Positions 29,612-38,327 of a stretch of DNA of 64,000 nt are shown here, piece by piece. Each line of letters begins with the position of its first letter. Position 1 is the stretch's first letter. The stretch is taken from positions 496,001-560,000 of the forward strand of contig JAXLXW010000002.1 of assembly GCA_046327755.1 (NCBI GenBank), read 5' to 3'. The notes under the pieces were generated by a model. It was given only the letters and a program-made list of their open reading frames with translations, was not told the origin of the DNA and did not search any database. A program made the translations under genes and the position numbers. The DNA is from SCN-70-22 sp046327755 (GTDB taxonomy: Bacteria > Gemmatimonadota > Gemmatimonadetes > Gemmatimonadales > Gemmatimonadaceae).

Positions 29612-31189
29612 ATGACAGACGGCGCGTTACGCGGCTTCGTCCAGCGCAGCGGAGTTGGTGTGAGGCAATCTAGCGGGCCACAACAGGCAGACAAGCACGC
29701 CGCCGCCGGCGCAGATCGTCGCGCCCCGGACGAGGCGCGCGCGGCGACCCCGCCCGACGCGTCGCCGCCCGGGTCGCCCGGTGCCGCGCGCCAAGCGTCG
29801 CGCCGCGCCGCGCTCGACCTCGCCAACGCCTCCCTCGTCGCTGGGCTGCTGGGCGGCATCATCCTCTCGATCTGCGCGTGGATGCTGCGGCGCGAACTGG
29901 CCCGCGCTGGCACGTGGACGCTGCTCGCCCTCGTGGGAGCGGTCGTCGGCGGCGCGCTGGTCCTGGCGGCCCTCTTCGTCGCCTCGCTCGCCGCCCCCGC
30001 CACCGGCGAGGGGGCCCGCTCCATCGTCGAGGCGCTCGATGCCGCCGCACGCGGCGACTTCGTGAATGCCACGCCCGAGCCGATGCCCGGGCTCTTCGCC
30101 CCCATCGCGCAGGGCACGCGGCAGGCCTTCGCCCATGTCCGCGCACTCCTGCTCTCGCTTCGCGACCTGATGCGCGAACTCGCCGCTCGGGCCTCGGACC
30201 TCGCGTCGCAGGTCAGTACGCTCCCGGGCGCCGCGCAGCGCACGACCGAACAGCTGTCGTTGGCCGGGCACCGCGTGGTCGCGCTGGGCGACGCGTCGCG
30301 TGCCGCGCAAGGCGAGGCGATCCGCACGCGGGACACCGCGCAGGCGCTGGTGCGCGAGCATCGGGCGACACTCGAGCGCGGGACGCGCGCCGCCGACGGC
30401 ATGCGCGACAGCGTCGATGACCTGAGCGACGGCGCCGCCCGCGTGCAGGGGGTGGCGGCGGCCATGCAGGGGTCGTTAGGCGATCTCGAGGCGCTGGCCC
30501 GCTCTGCCGAGGAAATTCGCGAGTTCGCGGCGCTCGTGCGAAAGATGGCGCGGCAATCCAAGCTCCTCGCGCTCAACGCGGCGATGGAAGCAGCGCGCGC
30601 CGGCGAGCAGGGAAGCGGCTTTGCCGTGGTGGCCGGCGAGGTGCGCCGACTGGCGAAGAGCTCGACCGAGGCCGCCGAGCGCACCGACGCCCTGGTGAAT
30701 GACGTGCTGGCGCGCGCCGATCGCACGCGCCTCGGCGCGCTGGAGGGGAGCAACATCCTCGAGTCGACGCACCAGCGCCTGTCGCGCGTCGCACTGACGC
30801 TGCGCGAGCACGAGCGCACGTGGCACACCGCCCCGTCTACGGCCGACGACGACCCCATGCTCGCCGCCCCGCTGGCCGACGCGTTGGCGTCGCGGCTGGA
30901 TCAACTGCTGGAGGAGACGACGGCGTTAGGCACGCTGTTGCGGGAGGCGCAGCTCTCCGCCGGAGCGCAACTGGCACGCACCCAGGACGTGGCCGCGCTG
31001 TCCGGGACGCTGGTCCGCGTGGCGCAGAAGGCCGCCGCGACCGCTGCGGCGCCGCGCCTCGACGCCCCCTCGCTCGCCACCAACGACGCGACCCCCGCGC
31101 CCCCGGCCCCGGCGGCGCCAACCGCGCCCGCATCGCCGACACCGCGCGAGCAGGGAACCCGCCGGCCGGAGCTCCTCCCCGGCACCTGA
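29612..31189 (+). CDS. Methyl-accepting chemotaxis-type transducer, no sensor domain
   Basis: A 525-residue membrane protein with an MCP signalling hairpin. The N-terminus is a Pro/Ala-rich cytoplasmic tail, then two adjacent spans at about residues 70-90 and 100-122 with only a few residues between. There is therefore no periplasmic ligand-binding domain. Long heptad helices lead to the hairpin tip AAMEAARAGEQGSGFAVVAGEV. The tail is a disordered Pro/Ala/Thr-rich stretch. No CheA, CheW or flagellar gene is in the window. The ATG at 29612 is very close to divergent leuS; a GTG at 29660 with GGAG upstream (29651-29654) is an attractive alternative. Confidence 0.82.
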   Translation: MTDGALRGFVQRSGVGVRQSSGPQQADKHAAAGADRRAPDEARAATPPDASPPGSPGAARQASRRAALDLANASLVAGLLGGIILSICAWMLRRELARAGTWTLLALVGAVVGGALVLAALFVASLAAPATGEGARSIVEALDAAARGDFVNATPEPMPGLFAPIAQGTRQAFAHVRALLLSLRDLMRELAARASDLASQVSTLPGAAQRTTEQLSLAGHRVVALGDASRAAQGEAIRTRDTAQALVREHRATLERGTRAADGMRDSVDDLSDGAARVQGVAAAMQGSLGDLEALARSAEEIREFAALVRKMARQSKLLALNAAMEAARAGEQGSGFAVVAGEVRRLAKSSTEAAERTDALVNDVLARADRTRLGALEGSNILESTHQRLSRVALTLREHERTWHTAPSTADDDPMLAAPLADALASRLDQLLEETTALGTLLREAQLSAGAQLARTQDVAALSGTLVRVAQKAAATAAAPRLDAPSLATNDATPAPPAPAAPTAPASPTPREQGTRRPELLPGT

Positions 31190-31193
31190 CGCG

Positions 31194-32270
31194 TTAGGCG
31201 TCCTCCGGCAGCGCCTTGGGACGCTCGCTCGCCTTGTACAGGTAGGCGCACGTCTCGAGTCGCGCCCCCTTGTCGTCACAGACGGCGAAGCTGCTCCCCT
31301 CGTACGCGGCGACCCCGGCGTAACGCCCGTCCTTCGTGACCGCATAGAAGTTGAGGTCGAAGTACGGGCGCCCGCGATCGTCGAGCAGGCGCTTCTCCGT
31401 CATCGCCACCACGCGCTCGCACACCTTGAGCAACGCCGCCTCCGGCGACATTCCGTTGCGCATGAACTCCACGGCGAGGAAGGCGCCGCACACCTTGATG
31501 TTCGCCTCGCCGCGCCCGGTGGAGCCGGCGGCACCGACGGTGTTGTCGCAGTACTGCCCCGCCCCGATGATTGGCGAATCCCCCACGCGCCCCGGGACCT
31601 TGTAGGCCATCCCGCTCGTCGTCGTCACCGAGGAGATGTCCCCCGCCGCGTTCACGGCGTTCATGTTGATCGTCCCGTGCGTGAACTTGATGCGGATGTC
31701 CTCGTCGTGGTCGAGCCAGAAGTCGCGCTTGTTGAGCCGCGACTTCCACCGCAGCCAGTCCTGCCGACTCTTCTCCGTGAGCAGGTTCTGCGTCTTGAAC
31801 CCCATGTTCACGGCAAAGCGGCGCGCGTCCTGCCCCACCAGCATGATGTGGTCGGTGTAGTCCATCACCGCCTTCGCCACGAGCGAAGGGGTCGCGATGT
31901 CCTCCAGGCAGGCCACCGAGCCGGCGCGCCGCGTGGGGCCGTGCATGCACGACGCATCGAGCTGCACCACCCCTTCTTCGTTAGGCAGCCCCCCCAGCCC
32001 GACCGACTGGTCCTCGGGATCGAGTTCCTGGATGTTCACCCCCGCGATGATCGCGTCGAGCGTGTCGGTCCCGCCGACGATCTGGTCGTAGGCCACCTTC
32101 ACCCCGCGCAGTCCGTTGGCCGACGAGACGACGATCGGGCGAGCCGCCGAGAGACCGGACGGGGGACGGGAGACGGGAGACGGGAGTGCGTCGCTGCGCG
32201 ACGCGGGGATCGCGAGGGCGGCAGCGGTCGTCGCGGAGGTCGCGAGGAAGTCTCGGCGGGAGATGCTCAT
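31194..32270 (-). CDS. Tat-exported glycosylasparaginase-type N-terminal-nucleophile hydrolase
   Basis: N4-(beta-N-acetylglucosaminyl)-L-asparaginase family. It should cleave the glycan-Asn link or related isoaspartyl/asparagine amides. A twin-arginine signal (SRRDFLATSATTAAALAIPA) begins the 358-residue protein. The autoprocessing site is the HGT of FTHGTINMNA, giving nucleophile Thr200. The substrate segments ISSVTTTSG and GRVGDSPIIGAGQY match the family. The short Ser/Pro/Arg stretch after the signal (residues 29-40) is encoded by a CCCGTCTCC-type repeat. The neighbouring minus-strand gene also encodes a Tat protein, suggesting exported catabolic enzymes. Confidence 0.9.
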   Translation of the reverse strand: MSISRRDFLATSATTAAALAIPASRSDALPSPVSRPPSGLSAARPIVVSSANGLRGVKVAYDQIVGGTDTLDAIIAGVNIQELDPEDQSVGLGGLPNEEGVVQLDASCMHGPTRRAGSVACLEDIATPSLVAKAVMDYTDHIMLVGQDARRFAVNMGFKTQNLLTEKSRQDWLRWKSRLNKRDFWLDHDEDIRIKFTHGTINMNAVNAAGDISSVTTTSGMAYKVPGRVGDSPIIGAGQYCDNTVGAAGSTGRGEANIKVCGAFLAVEFMRNGMSPEAALLKVCERVVAMTEKRLLDDRGRPYFDLNFYAVTKDGRYAGVAAYEGSSFAVCDDKGARLETCAYLYKASERPKALPEDA

Positions 32271-32395
32271 GAGGGCGCTGGGGCGAAGGGGTCGGCGGAG
32301 AATGTACCCCCAACCTCACCCCCCCGACGAGCGCCCCACCGCACTTCCCTCACCCTCTCGTCTCCTCGTCCTCTCGTCTTCTCGCCTTCCGCCGC

Positions 32396-33283
32396 TCAGA
32401 AGTTCAGCTGCGACAGGTACTCGAAGTCGGCCTTCGCGCTGGCGAGCGAATCCTTGGCCCCTTCCTGCTCCACGAAGAACGCCTTCTGGTCGATGTCAGG
32501 AATGGAGGCGAGGAGGCGCTTGAGATCGACGGTTCCCTTGCCCAGCTCGATATCGCGCGACCGGTCGGCGACGACGTCCTTGAGGTGGAACGACCAGCAC
32601 CGGTCTCCGTACTTGGCCAGAAAGGCGAGCGGGTCGCCGCCCCCCATCGTCATGTTCCCCACGTCCAGCTGCAGGCGCACGTAGCGCGGGTCGATGCGCT
32701 CGGCGAACACCTCGAACGGGACGCGCCCCTCGAGCGGGCGTTGGTGATCCGGCTCGTTGTGCATCGCCACCCAGATCCCCGCCTTGCGGGCCACCTCGCC
32801 GGCGCGGTTGAAGTGGTCGGCCCACTCCTTCCAGTCATCGAGCGAGCGCTCGGTATCGACCGTGAAGCTTGGGCAGATGATGTACTCCTGCCCAAGGAAG
32901 CGCGCGATCTCGAGCGACCGCTCCCACCCCACCAGGATCGCCGCGGGGGTGACGTGAGCCGACCGCGCGCGGAGCCCCGTGCGGGTCAGCGCGTCGCGCA
33001 CCTGCTGCGTGGTGCGCCCGAAGTTTCCGAAGCTCCAGAGCAGCTCGACCTCGCTGTAGCCCATGGCCGCCACCGCCGCGAGCGTCCCCTCGGGGTCGCG
33101 CCGCATCGCGTCGCGCACCGAGTAGAGTTCGAGCCCGATGCGCGTGAGCCGTCGGGGCGCTCCGGGGGTCGCACCGGCCGCGCTCGCCTTGGCCGTGCGC
33201 GACGCGAGGTGGAGGATCCGATCGCCCCCCACCATCCCGACCGCGGCCGCAGCGCAGCGCCCTACGAAGTCGCGTCTTTCCAT
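32396..33283 (-). CDS. Tat-exported sugar phosphate isomerase/epimerase-like TIM-barrel protein
   Basis: A 295-residue xylose-isomerase-like (AP endonuclease 2 superfamily) protein. A twin-arginine motif (MERRDFVGRCAAAAVGMVGG) begins it, although the hydrophobic part is short. Barrel landmarks are IGLELYSVRDAM, GYSEVELLWSFG, WVAMHNEPDHQ, VRLQLDVGNMTMGGGDPL and WSFHLKDVV, with His, Asp and Glu at metal-ligand positions. The upstream frame is open, but MERRDF is the natural Tat start. It lies 126 bases from the glycosylasparaginase gene. The substrate is unknown. Confidence 0.85.
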   Translation of the reverse strand: MERRDFVGRCAAAAVGMVGGDRILHLASRTAKASAAGATPGAPRRLTRIGLELYSVRDAMRRDPEGTLAAVAAMGYSEVELLWSFGNFGRTTQQVRDALTRTGLRARSAHVTPAAILVGWERSLEIARFLGQEYIICPSFTVDTERSLDDWKEWADHFNRAGEVARKAGIWVAMHNEPDHQRPLEGRVPFEVFAERIDPRYVRLQLDVGNMTMGGGDPLAFLAKYGDRCWSFHLKDVVADRSRDIELGKGTVDLKRLLASIPDIDQKAFFVEQEGAKDSLASAKADFEYLSQLNF

Positions 33284-33434
33284 CGCTCGTCGTTCCCGGT
33301 CTGTTCGTGGTGATGCGCGCGCCGAGGGTCGGCATAGCACTCTCGCCGCGGCGCGCGTACTCTCTCGGTCTCCGCTCGCCTCACGCGAGCATGGGCCATT
33401 GCCCAGACCGTACCACCTTCCCTTCGAGGCCGCA

Positions 33435-35543
33435 ATGCGAATCCTGCGTGCGAGTCGCTCTGCCCGGCGCCTGACGAGCGCCGCCGTGCTACTCCTCGGC
33501 ACCATCGCCGCCGCGTCGCCGGCGATGGCCCAGCAGCGTCCCATGACGCTCGATGATGTGCTCGACCTGCGCGGTGTCGGGAGCGTCCAGATCGCACCGG
33601 ACGGCTCGCGCATCGTCTACAGCGTGAGCGCGTGGGAACACCCGGCCGCCCGCGACACCAGCAAGGGCGACCGACACGACATGCGCTCGCACCTCTGGAT
33701 GGTGTCGCGCGGCGGCGGCGACCAGCGGCAGCTCACCTTTGGGGAGCGCGGCGAGTCGGCCCCGCAGTGGTCGCCGGATGGAAAGCTCATCGCGTTCATC
33801 GCCGCCCGAGGAACCGCCACCGGCGAGGACGGCCCGCGCCCGCAGCTCTGGCTCCTCCCTGCAGCTGGCGGCGAAGCCTGGCAGCTGACGAGCGCGAAGG
33901 ACGGCGTCAGCGGCTACGCGTGGTCGCCGGACGGCTCGCGCATCGCCTACCTCACCACCGACTCGCTGTCGCGCGAGGCCGAGGCGAAGGTGCGCCGCCG
34001 CGACGACCCCAAGCCGTTCGAGCAGGACTTCCGCCTGCGCCATGCCTGGGTCATCGACGTGGCGACGAAGAAGGCGAGCAAGGTCACCGGCGGTGACTTC
34101 ACGGTGCAGGGGACGCTCAACTGGTCACCCGACGGCACGCGCCTGGCGATCCTCACCTCCCCGACGCCGATGATCCGCGACGAGCGCCGCGAGGCGTGGA
34201 TCGTGAATGTCTCGACGAAGGAGAAGGAGCGCGTGAATCCCCCCGCCGGGATGAGCATCCAGGGGACTCCCGAATGGTCGCCTGACGGGAAGTCGCTCGC
34301 CTACGGTGCGCTCACGGTGCAGTGGAAGGGGAACGGCGACGGGATCGCGCCGCGCTCGCTGACCAACACCGTCCTCATGGTGCACGACCTGGCAACGGGG
34401 AGCGCGAAGAATGCCTTTGGGACGCAGCTCGACAACTCGGTCGGTGGAGAGCTGCACTGGAGCCCGGACGGTCGCACGATCCACTTCGGCGTGCAGGACC
34501 GTGTGTACTCCTCGGTCTACTCGTACGACGTGGCCTCCGGGCGCATCACCGCGCTCACGAAGGAGTCGATGGTGCGCGGGGCATCGTTCTCGAGCGACGG
34601 CCGCACGGTCGCCTTCGCGATGGAGTCGCCCAAGTCCCCCGCCGAGGTGTACGTGGCCGATGCCTCGTTCGCCTCGCCTGCACGCCTCACGAACACCAAT
34701 CCGCAGCTGGCCAGCATCGCCATGGGCGAGACGGAAGTCGTCACGTGGAAGAGCAGCGACGGCTGGAGTGTGGAAGGCGTCCTCCTCAAGCCCGTGGGCT
34801 ACCAGCCGGGGCAGAAGGTCCCGCTCCTCGTCAGCGTGCATGGCGGCCCCACGGGGGCGCACACCAACGGCTTCAAGGCCAACTGGGGGAACCCCGGGCA
34901 GTACTGGGCCGGCAAGGGATGGGCGGTGCTGTATCCCAACCCGCGCGGCTCGACCGGCTACGGCGAGAAGTTCATGCGCGGCAACATCAAGGACTGGGGA
35001 GGCGGCGACTACCGCGACATCATGACCGGGGTCGATGAACTCGTCAGGCGGGGCGTCGCGGACTCGTCCAAGCTCGCGGTGAGCGGATGGAGCTACGGCG
35101 GCTACATGACCGGATGGGTCGTCTCGCAGACCGGGCGCTTCAAGGCGGCGATGATGGGGGCGGGGCTCGTCAACATGGAGAGCATGTACGGCACCACCGA
35201 CATCCCCGGCTACATCGGCACCTTCTATGACGGCATGCCGCAGCTCGACGGGTCACTCGACAACAAGTCGCTGCGCTTCTATCGCTCACGCTCGGCCATC
35301 CAGTACTCCGACAAGGTGACGACGCCGCTCCTCATGCTCCACGGCAGCGCCGACGAACGTGTCCCCATCGGGCAGCCGATGGAGTACTTCCGCAACCTCA
35401 AGGACCGCGGCAAGACGGTCGAACTCGTCTTCTACCCCCGCGAGGGGCACGGCTTCCAGGAGTACTACCACCAGGCCGACAAGATGAAGCGCGAATTCGA
35501 GTGGATCGCCAAGCACACGTTGCAGCCAAAGGTCCTGCAGTAA
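33435..35543 (+). CDS. Exported prolyl-oligopeptidase-family (S9) peptidase
   Basis: Secreted serine peptidase, 702 residues from the ATG at 33435. The signal peptide (LTSAAVLLLGTIAAASPAMAQ) begins about ten residues in, which decides this start over the longer open frame. An N-terminal beta-propeller of WSPDG repeats (about residues 40-440) precedes an alpha/beta-hydrolase domain. The catalytic triad is visible: Ser553 in GWSYGGYM, Asp640 in HGSADERVP and His672 in REGHGFQEYYH. The layout matches dipeptidyl- or acylaminoacyl-peptidase types (S9B/S9C). It probably degrades oligopeptides in the periplasm. Confidence 0.93.
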   Translation: MRILRASRSARRLTSAAVLLLGTIAAASPAMAQQRPMTLDDVLDLRGVGSVQIAPDGSRIVYSVSAWEHPAARDTSKGDRHDMRSHLWMVSRGGGDQRQLTFGERGESAPQWSPDGKLIAFIAARGTATGEDGPRPQLWLLPAAGGEAWQLTSAKDGVSGYAWSPDGSRIAYLTTDSLSREAEAKVRRRDDPKPFEQDFRLRHAWVIDVATKKASKVTGGDFTVQGTLNWSPDGTRLAILTSPTPMIRDERREAWIVNVSTKEKERVNPPAGMSIQGTPEWSPDGKSLAYGALTVQWKGNGDGIAPRSLTNTVLMVHDLATGSAKNAFGTQLDNSVGGELHWSPDGRTIHFGVQDRVYSSVYSYDVASGRITALTKESMVRGASFSSDGRTVAFAMESPKSPAEVYVADASFASPARLTNTNPQLASIAMGETEVVTWKSSDGWSVEGVLLKPVGYQPGQKVPLLVSVHGGPTGAHTNGFKANWGNPGQYWAGKGWAVLYPNPRGSTGYGEKFMRGNIKDWGGGDYRDIMTGVDELVRRGVADSSKLAVSGWSYGGYMTGWVVSQTGRFKAAMMGAGLVNMESMYGTTDIPGYIGTFYDGMPQLDGSLDNKSLRFYRSRSAIQYSDKVTTPLLMLHGSADERVPIGQPMEYFRNLKDRGKTVELVFYPREGHGFQEYYHQADKMKREFEWIAKHTLQPKVLQ

Positions 35544-35633
35544 GGCGAGAGGAGCGGAGGGCAGGGGCGCCCGTTAGGCGCGCCGCTGCCTCCCGCTCGT
35601 CAGGACGCCCGCCTCCCCGCCACACCTCAGCTC

Positions 35634-35658
35634 ACCACACCACACCACACCACACCAC
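35634..35658. repeat. ACCAC microsatellite, five copies
   Basis: Five exact tandem copies of the 5-bp unit ACCAC in the spacer between the S9 peptidase and aspartase genes. A short CACACCACACC stretch also occurs at about 50-60. Confidence 0.8.
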
Positions 35659-35675
35659 GCGCGAGGGGCGGCGCG

Positions 35676-35727
35676 CGACAAACGACCCGTGTCCCCGTGA
35701 CGACCCGGGCGCACGGGTCGTTTGTCG
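35676..35727. terminator. Long inverted repeat after the S9 peptidase gene
   Basis: Sixteen perfectly paired bases (CGACAAACGACCCGTG / CACGGGTCGTTTGTCG) around a 20-base loop that itself contains a further ACGACCCG copy. The position, 130 bases after a gene end, fits termination, but the loop is large and no T run follows. A protein-binding or RNA-control element is possible. Confidence 0.5.
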
Positions 35728-35856
35728 TGCAGCGCGGTGATTCCCCGGGTGGACGGATGCCTCCTCCGCGCCTACTTCTCTAGGCATTCCGTCGGACGGC
35801 ACCCTTGGCGCCTGCAACGGCTGCGAACGCCGAGCGCGCCTCTTCTCCAGACGACC

Positions 35857-37716
35857 ATGCAGATCTCCCGCATTCGCGAACAGCTGCGCGCCCTTCCCTA
35901 CCTCGAAGGGTTGACCGATACCGCCCTCCATCAACTCGCCCAGCAGGTCACTCTGGAGGAGTTCGCCCCGGACGCCCCGATCTTCTCCGAGGGAGAGCCG
36001 CGCGCCCGCATGGCGTTCCTCATCTCGGGGAGCGTGATGATCGAGAAGCACCTGCACGGGCGCCCGACCCGCCTCTCCACGCTCGGCGCAGGCGAAGCGG
36101 TGGGTGAAGGCATCCTCCTGGACGAGTCGCCACACGGGACGTCGGCCAAGTCGATCGAACAGACGACCGCCTTCATCCTCACCAGGGCGTCGATCCAGAC
36201 GATCGTGAAGGAGAACCCCACGCTCTACGCCGCCCTCGTTGCCCGGGCCGCACGCGCCATCTCGCAACGACTCTCCGCCACCGACGCGACGATGGTGGGA
36301 CGCGGGCGCCGCCTCGGCTTCTCCGGGGCCGCCACCCGTACCGAGAAGGACCTGCTGGGGACGCGCGAGATTCCGTACGACGCGCTCTACGGCGTGCAGA
36401 CGCTCCGTGCGATGGAGAACTTCCCCATCACCGGCGTCGTGATCCGCGAGTTCCCTGCCCTCCTCGCCGCGCTGGCCGCCGTGAAGGAGGCAGCCGCCAA
36501 GGCCAACGCGGAGCTCGGGCTCCTGGACCAGGAGCGCTGCGACGTCATCGTCCGCGCGGCGACGGAAGTGCGGCACGGCCGGCATCACGAGCACTTCCTT
36601 GTCGACGTGATCCAGGGTGGCGCCGGAACGTCGACCAACATGAACGCCAATGAGGTCATCGCCAATCGCGCCCTCGAGCTCCTCGGCGCCAAGCGCGGCG
36701 ACTACGATCGCCTGCACCCCAACTCTCACGTCAACCTCTCCCAGTCCACGAACGACGTATATCCGACCGCTGTTCGACTGGCGCTGCACGGGGAGATCGA
36801 GAAGCTTCGCGTGGCCATGCGCGAGCTGGCGATGGCGTTCAAGGCAAAGGGCGAGGAGTTCGCCCCGTACCTCAAGATGGGGCGCACACAGCTGCAGGAC
36901 GCCGTGCCGATGACGCTGGGCCAGGAGTTCAGCGCCTTTGGTCACACCATTCTCGAGGACGTGGATCGGCTGGGCGAGTCGCTCTCCCTGATCCGCGAGA
37001 TCAGCATGGGGGCGACGGCGATCGGGACAGGGATCACCGCCCCCGCCGGCTACACCGAGTCGGTCCGCAAGCACTTGTCGGAGGTGACGGGGCTGGAGCT
37101 GATCACCGCGCCGGACCTTGTGGAGGCGACGTCGGACACCGGGGCCTTCGTCCAGTTGTCCGGGGTGCTCAAGCGCTGCGCGACCAAGCTCTCCAAGATC
37201 TGCAACGACCTGCGCCTCCTGTCATCGGGACCGCGCACCGGCTTCGGGGAGATCAACCTCCCGCCCATGCAGCCCGGCTCCTCCATCATGCCCGGGAAGG
37301 TGAACCCGGTGATCCCGGAGGTGGTGAACCAGGTCTGCTTCGAGATCATCGGCGGCGACGTGACGGTGACGATGGCCGCCGAAGCGGGGCAGATGCAGCT
37401 CAACGCCTTCGAACCGGTGATCGCCTATCGCCTGCTCCGGGGGATCGACTCGCTCCGCAACGCCTGCGACGTCCTGCGGACTCGCTGCGTGCAGGGGATC
37501 ACGGCCAATCCCGACCGGTTGAAGCGGTTCGTGGAGGAATCGATTGGGATCGTGACGGCGCTCGTCCCCGTGCTGGGCTATGCCGTGGCGACCGACATCG
37601 CCAAGGAGGCGCTGGAGAGCGGGCGCGGCGTCTACGACATCGTGCAGTCTCGCGGCCTCATGACACGCGAACGGCTCGACGAGGTCTTGAACCCGGCCTC
37701 GATGATCGGGCGATAG
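35857..37716 (+). CDS. Aspartate ammonia-lyase with N-terminal cyclic-nucleotide-binding-like domain
   Basis: Converts aspartate to fumarate and ammonia. The 619-residue protein has two parts. Residues about 10-140 form a CNMP-type beta-barrel (IFSEGEPRARMAFLISGSVM, GEAVGEGILLDESPHGTSAK). Residues about 163-619 are a full aspartase: DLLGTREIPYDALYGVQTLR, GGAGTSTNMNANEVIANRAL and the superfamily signature GSSIMPGKVNPVIPE with the mobile-loop Ser475-476. E. coli AspA is 478 residues and lacks the extra domain. In the phosphate-binding cassette the Gly-Glu is kept, but the usual Arg (PRAAT) is replaced by HGT, so cAMP binding is doubtful. The ATG at 35857 is the first sensible start. Confidence 0.92.
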   Translation: MQISRIREQLRALPYLEGLTDTALHQLAQQVTLEEFAPDAPIFSEGEPRARMAFLISGSVMIEKHLHGRPTRLSTLGAGEAVGEGILLDESPHGTSAKSIEQTTAFILTRASIQTIVKENPTLYAALVARAARAISQRLSATDATMVGRGRRLGFSGAATRTEKDLLGTREIPYDALYGVQTLRAMENFPITGVVIREFPALLAALAAVKEAAAKANAELGLLDQERCDVIVRAATEVRHGRHHEHFLVDVIQGGAGTSTNMNANEVIANRALELLGAKRGDYDRLHPNSHVNLSQSTNDVYPTAVRLALHGEIEKLRVAMRELAMAFKAKGEEFAPYLKMGRTQLQDAVPMTLGQEFSAFGHTILEDVDRLGESLSLIREISMGATAIGTGITAPAGYTESVRKHLSEVTGLELITAPDLVEATSDTGAFVQLSGVLKRCATKLSKICNDLRLLSSGPRTGFGEINLPPMQPGSSIMPGKVNPVIPEVVNQVCFEIIGGDVTVTMAAEAGQMQLNAFEPVIAYRLLRGIDSLRNACDVLRTRCVQGITANPDRLKRFVEESIGIVTALVPVLGYAVATDIAKEALESGRGVYDIVQSRGLMTRERLDEVLNPASMIGR

Positions 37717-37729
37717 GGAGGGGAGTGGG

Positions 37730-38107
37730 ATGGCGTCGCAGCTGGATGGGGCGGGGCAGATCAAGATCCAGACGCTCGACGAGGCGGCGCAGCAGCTCCA
37801 GCGGCTGCATGCCCTCGTCGAGCGCTACGCCATGGCGGTCAAGACGCAGGGCGACACCGGGCAGTTCCGCCAGCAGTTGACCAGGACGGGGACCCCGCTG
37901 GCCGGCCTGCTCAAGCCCCAGTTTGGCGTGATCGCCGACGTGGTGACGGGCTTCCTGCTCATCGCCTCGCGCGGGGGGAGCGACCAGATGAAGGTGCGGG
38001 CGCTTCGGGAGGGGGTGGCCCAGATCCGCGCCCAGATCGAAATCGCGGTGACCAAGGTGAAGGAGAAGCACGCGATCGAGGAGGAGCCGAAGGACTCGGC
38101 CGAGTAG
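37730..38107 (+). CDS. Uncharacterised helical protein (125 aa)
   Basis: A 125-residue soluble, mostly helical protein without signal peptide or metal motif. It has amphipathic helices at about 15-45 and 80-115, with a moderately hydrophobic segment between (GVIADVVTGFLLIASRGGSD). The start has a strong purine-rich ribosome-binding site (GGGAGGGGAGTGGG before ATG) and lies 13 bases after the aspartase stop, so the two are probably co-transcribed. I do not recognise the family. Confidence 0.75.
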   Translation: MASQLDGAGQIKIQTLDEAAQQLQRLHALVERYAMAVKTQGDTGQFRQQLTRTGTPLAGLLKPQFGVIADVVTGFLLIASRGGSDQMKVRALREGVAQIRAQIEIAVTKVKEKHAIEEEPKDSAE

Positions 38108-38233
38108 GCAGGAGATTTGGCGCAAAGTCCGGTCGGCGGCGGAGGGCCGGGACCGGGATTCGGACCGTTCAGTCGTAAGGGAAAAACGTTCTAACTCGTT
38201 GTGGGGCAAAGCCTCCCGGACGTGTGGGACTTC

Positions 38234-38262
38234 TTGCGACGTGTTTGTAAGGCCGGTAGCTT
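38234..38262 (+). promoter_or_regulatory. Candidate sigma-70 promoter for the cytochrome oxidase operon
   Basis: A -35-like TTGCGA (38234-38239), a 17-base spacer and a -10-like TAGCTT (38257-38262), giving a leader of about 60 bases before ctaC. The flanks (38175-38262) are less GC-rich than the average for the window. Confidence 0.5.
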
Positions 38263-38327
38263 GTCCGAACTCCACGACCCACCCAACCGGGTAGGGTTCG
38301 CGTCAATCGCCCCACATTCCCATCCGA

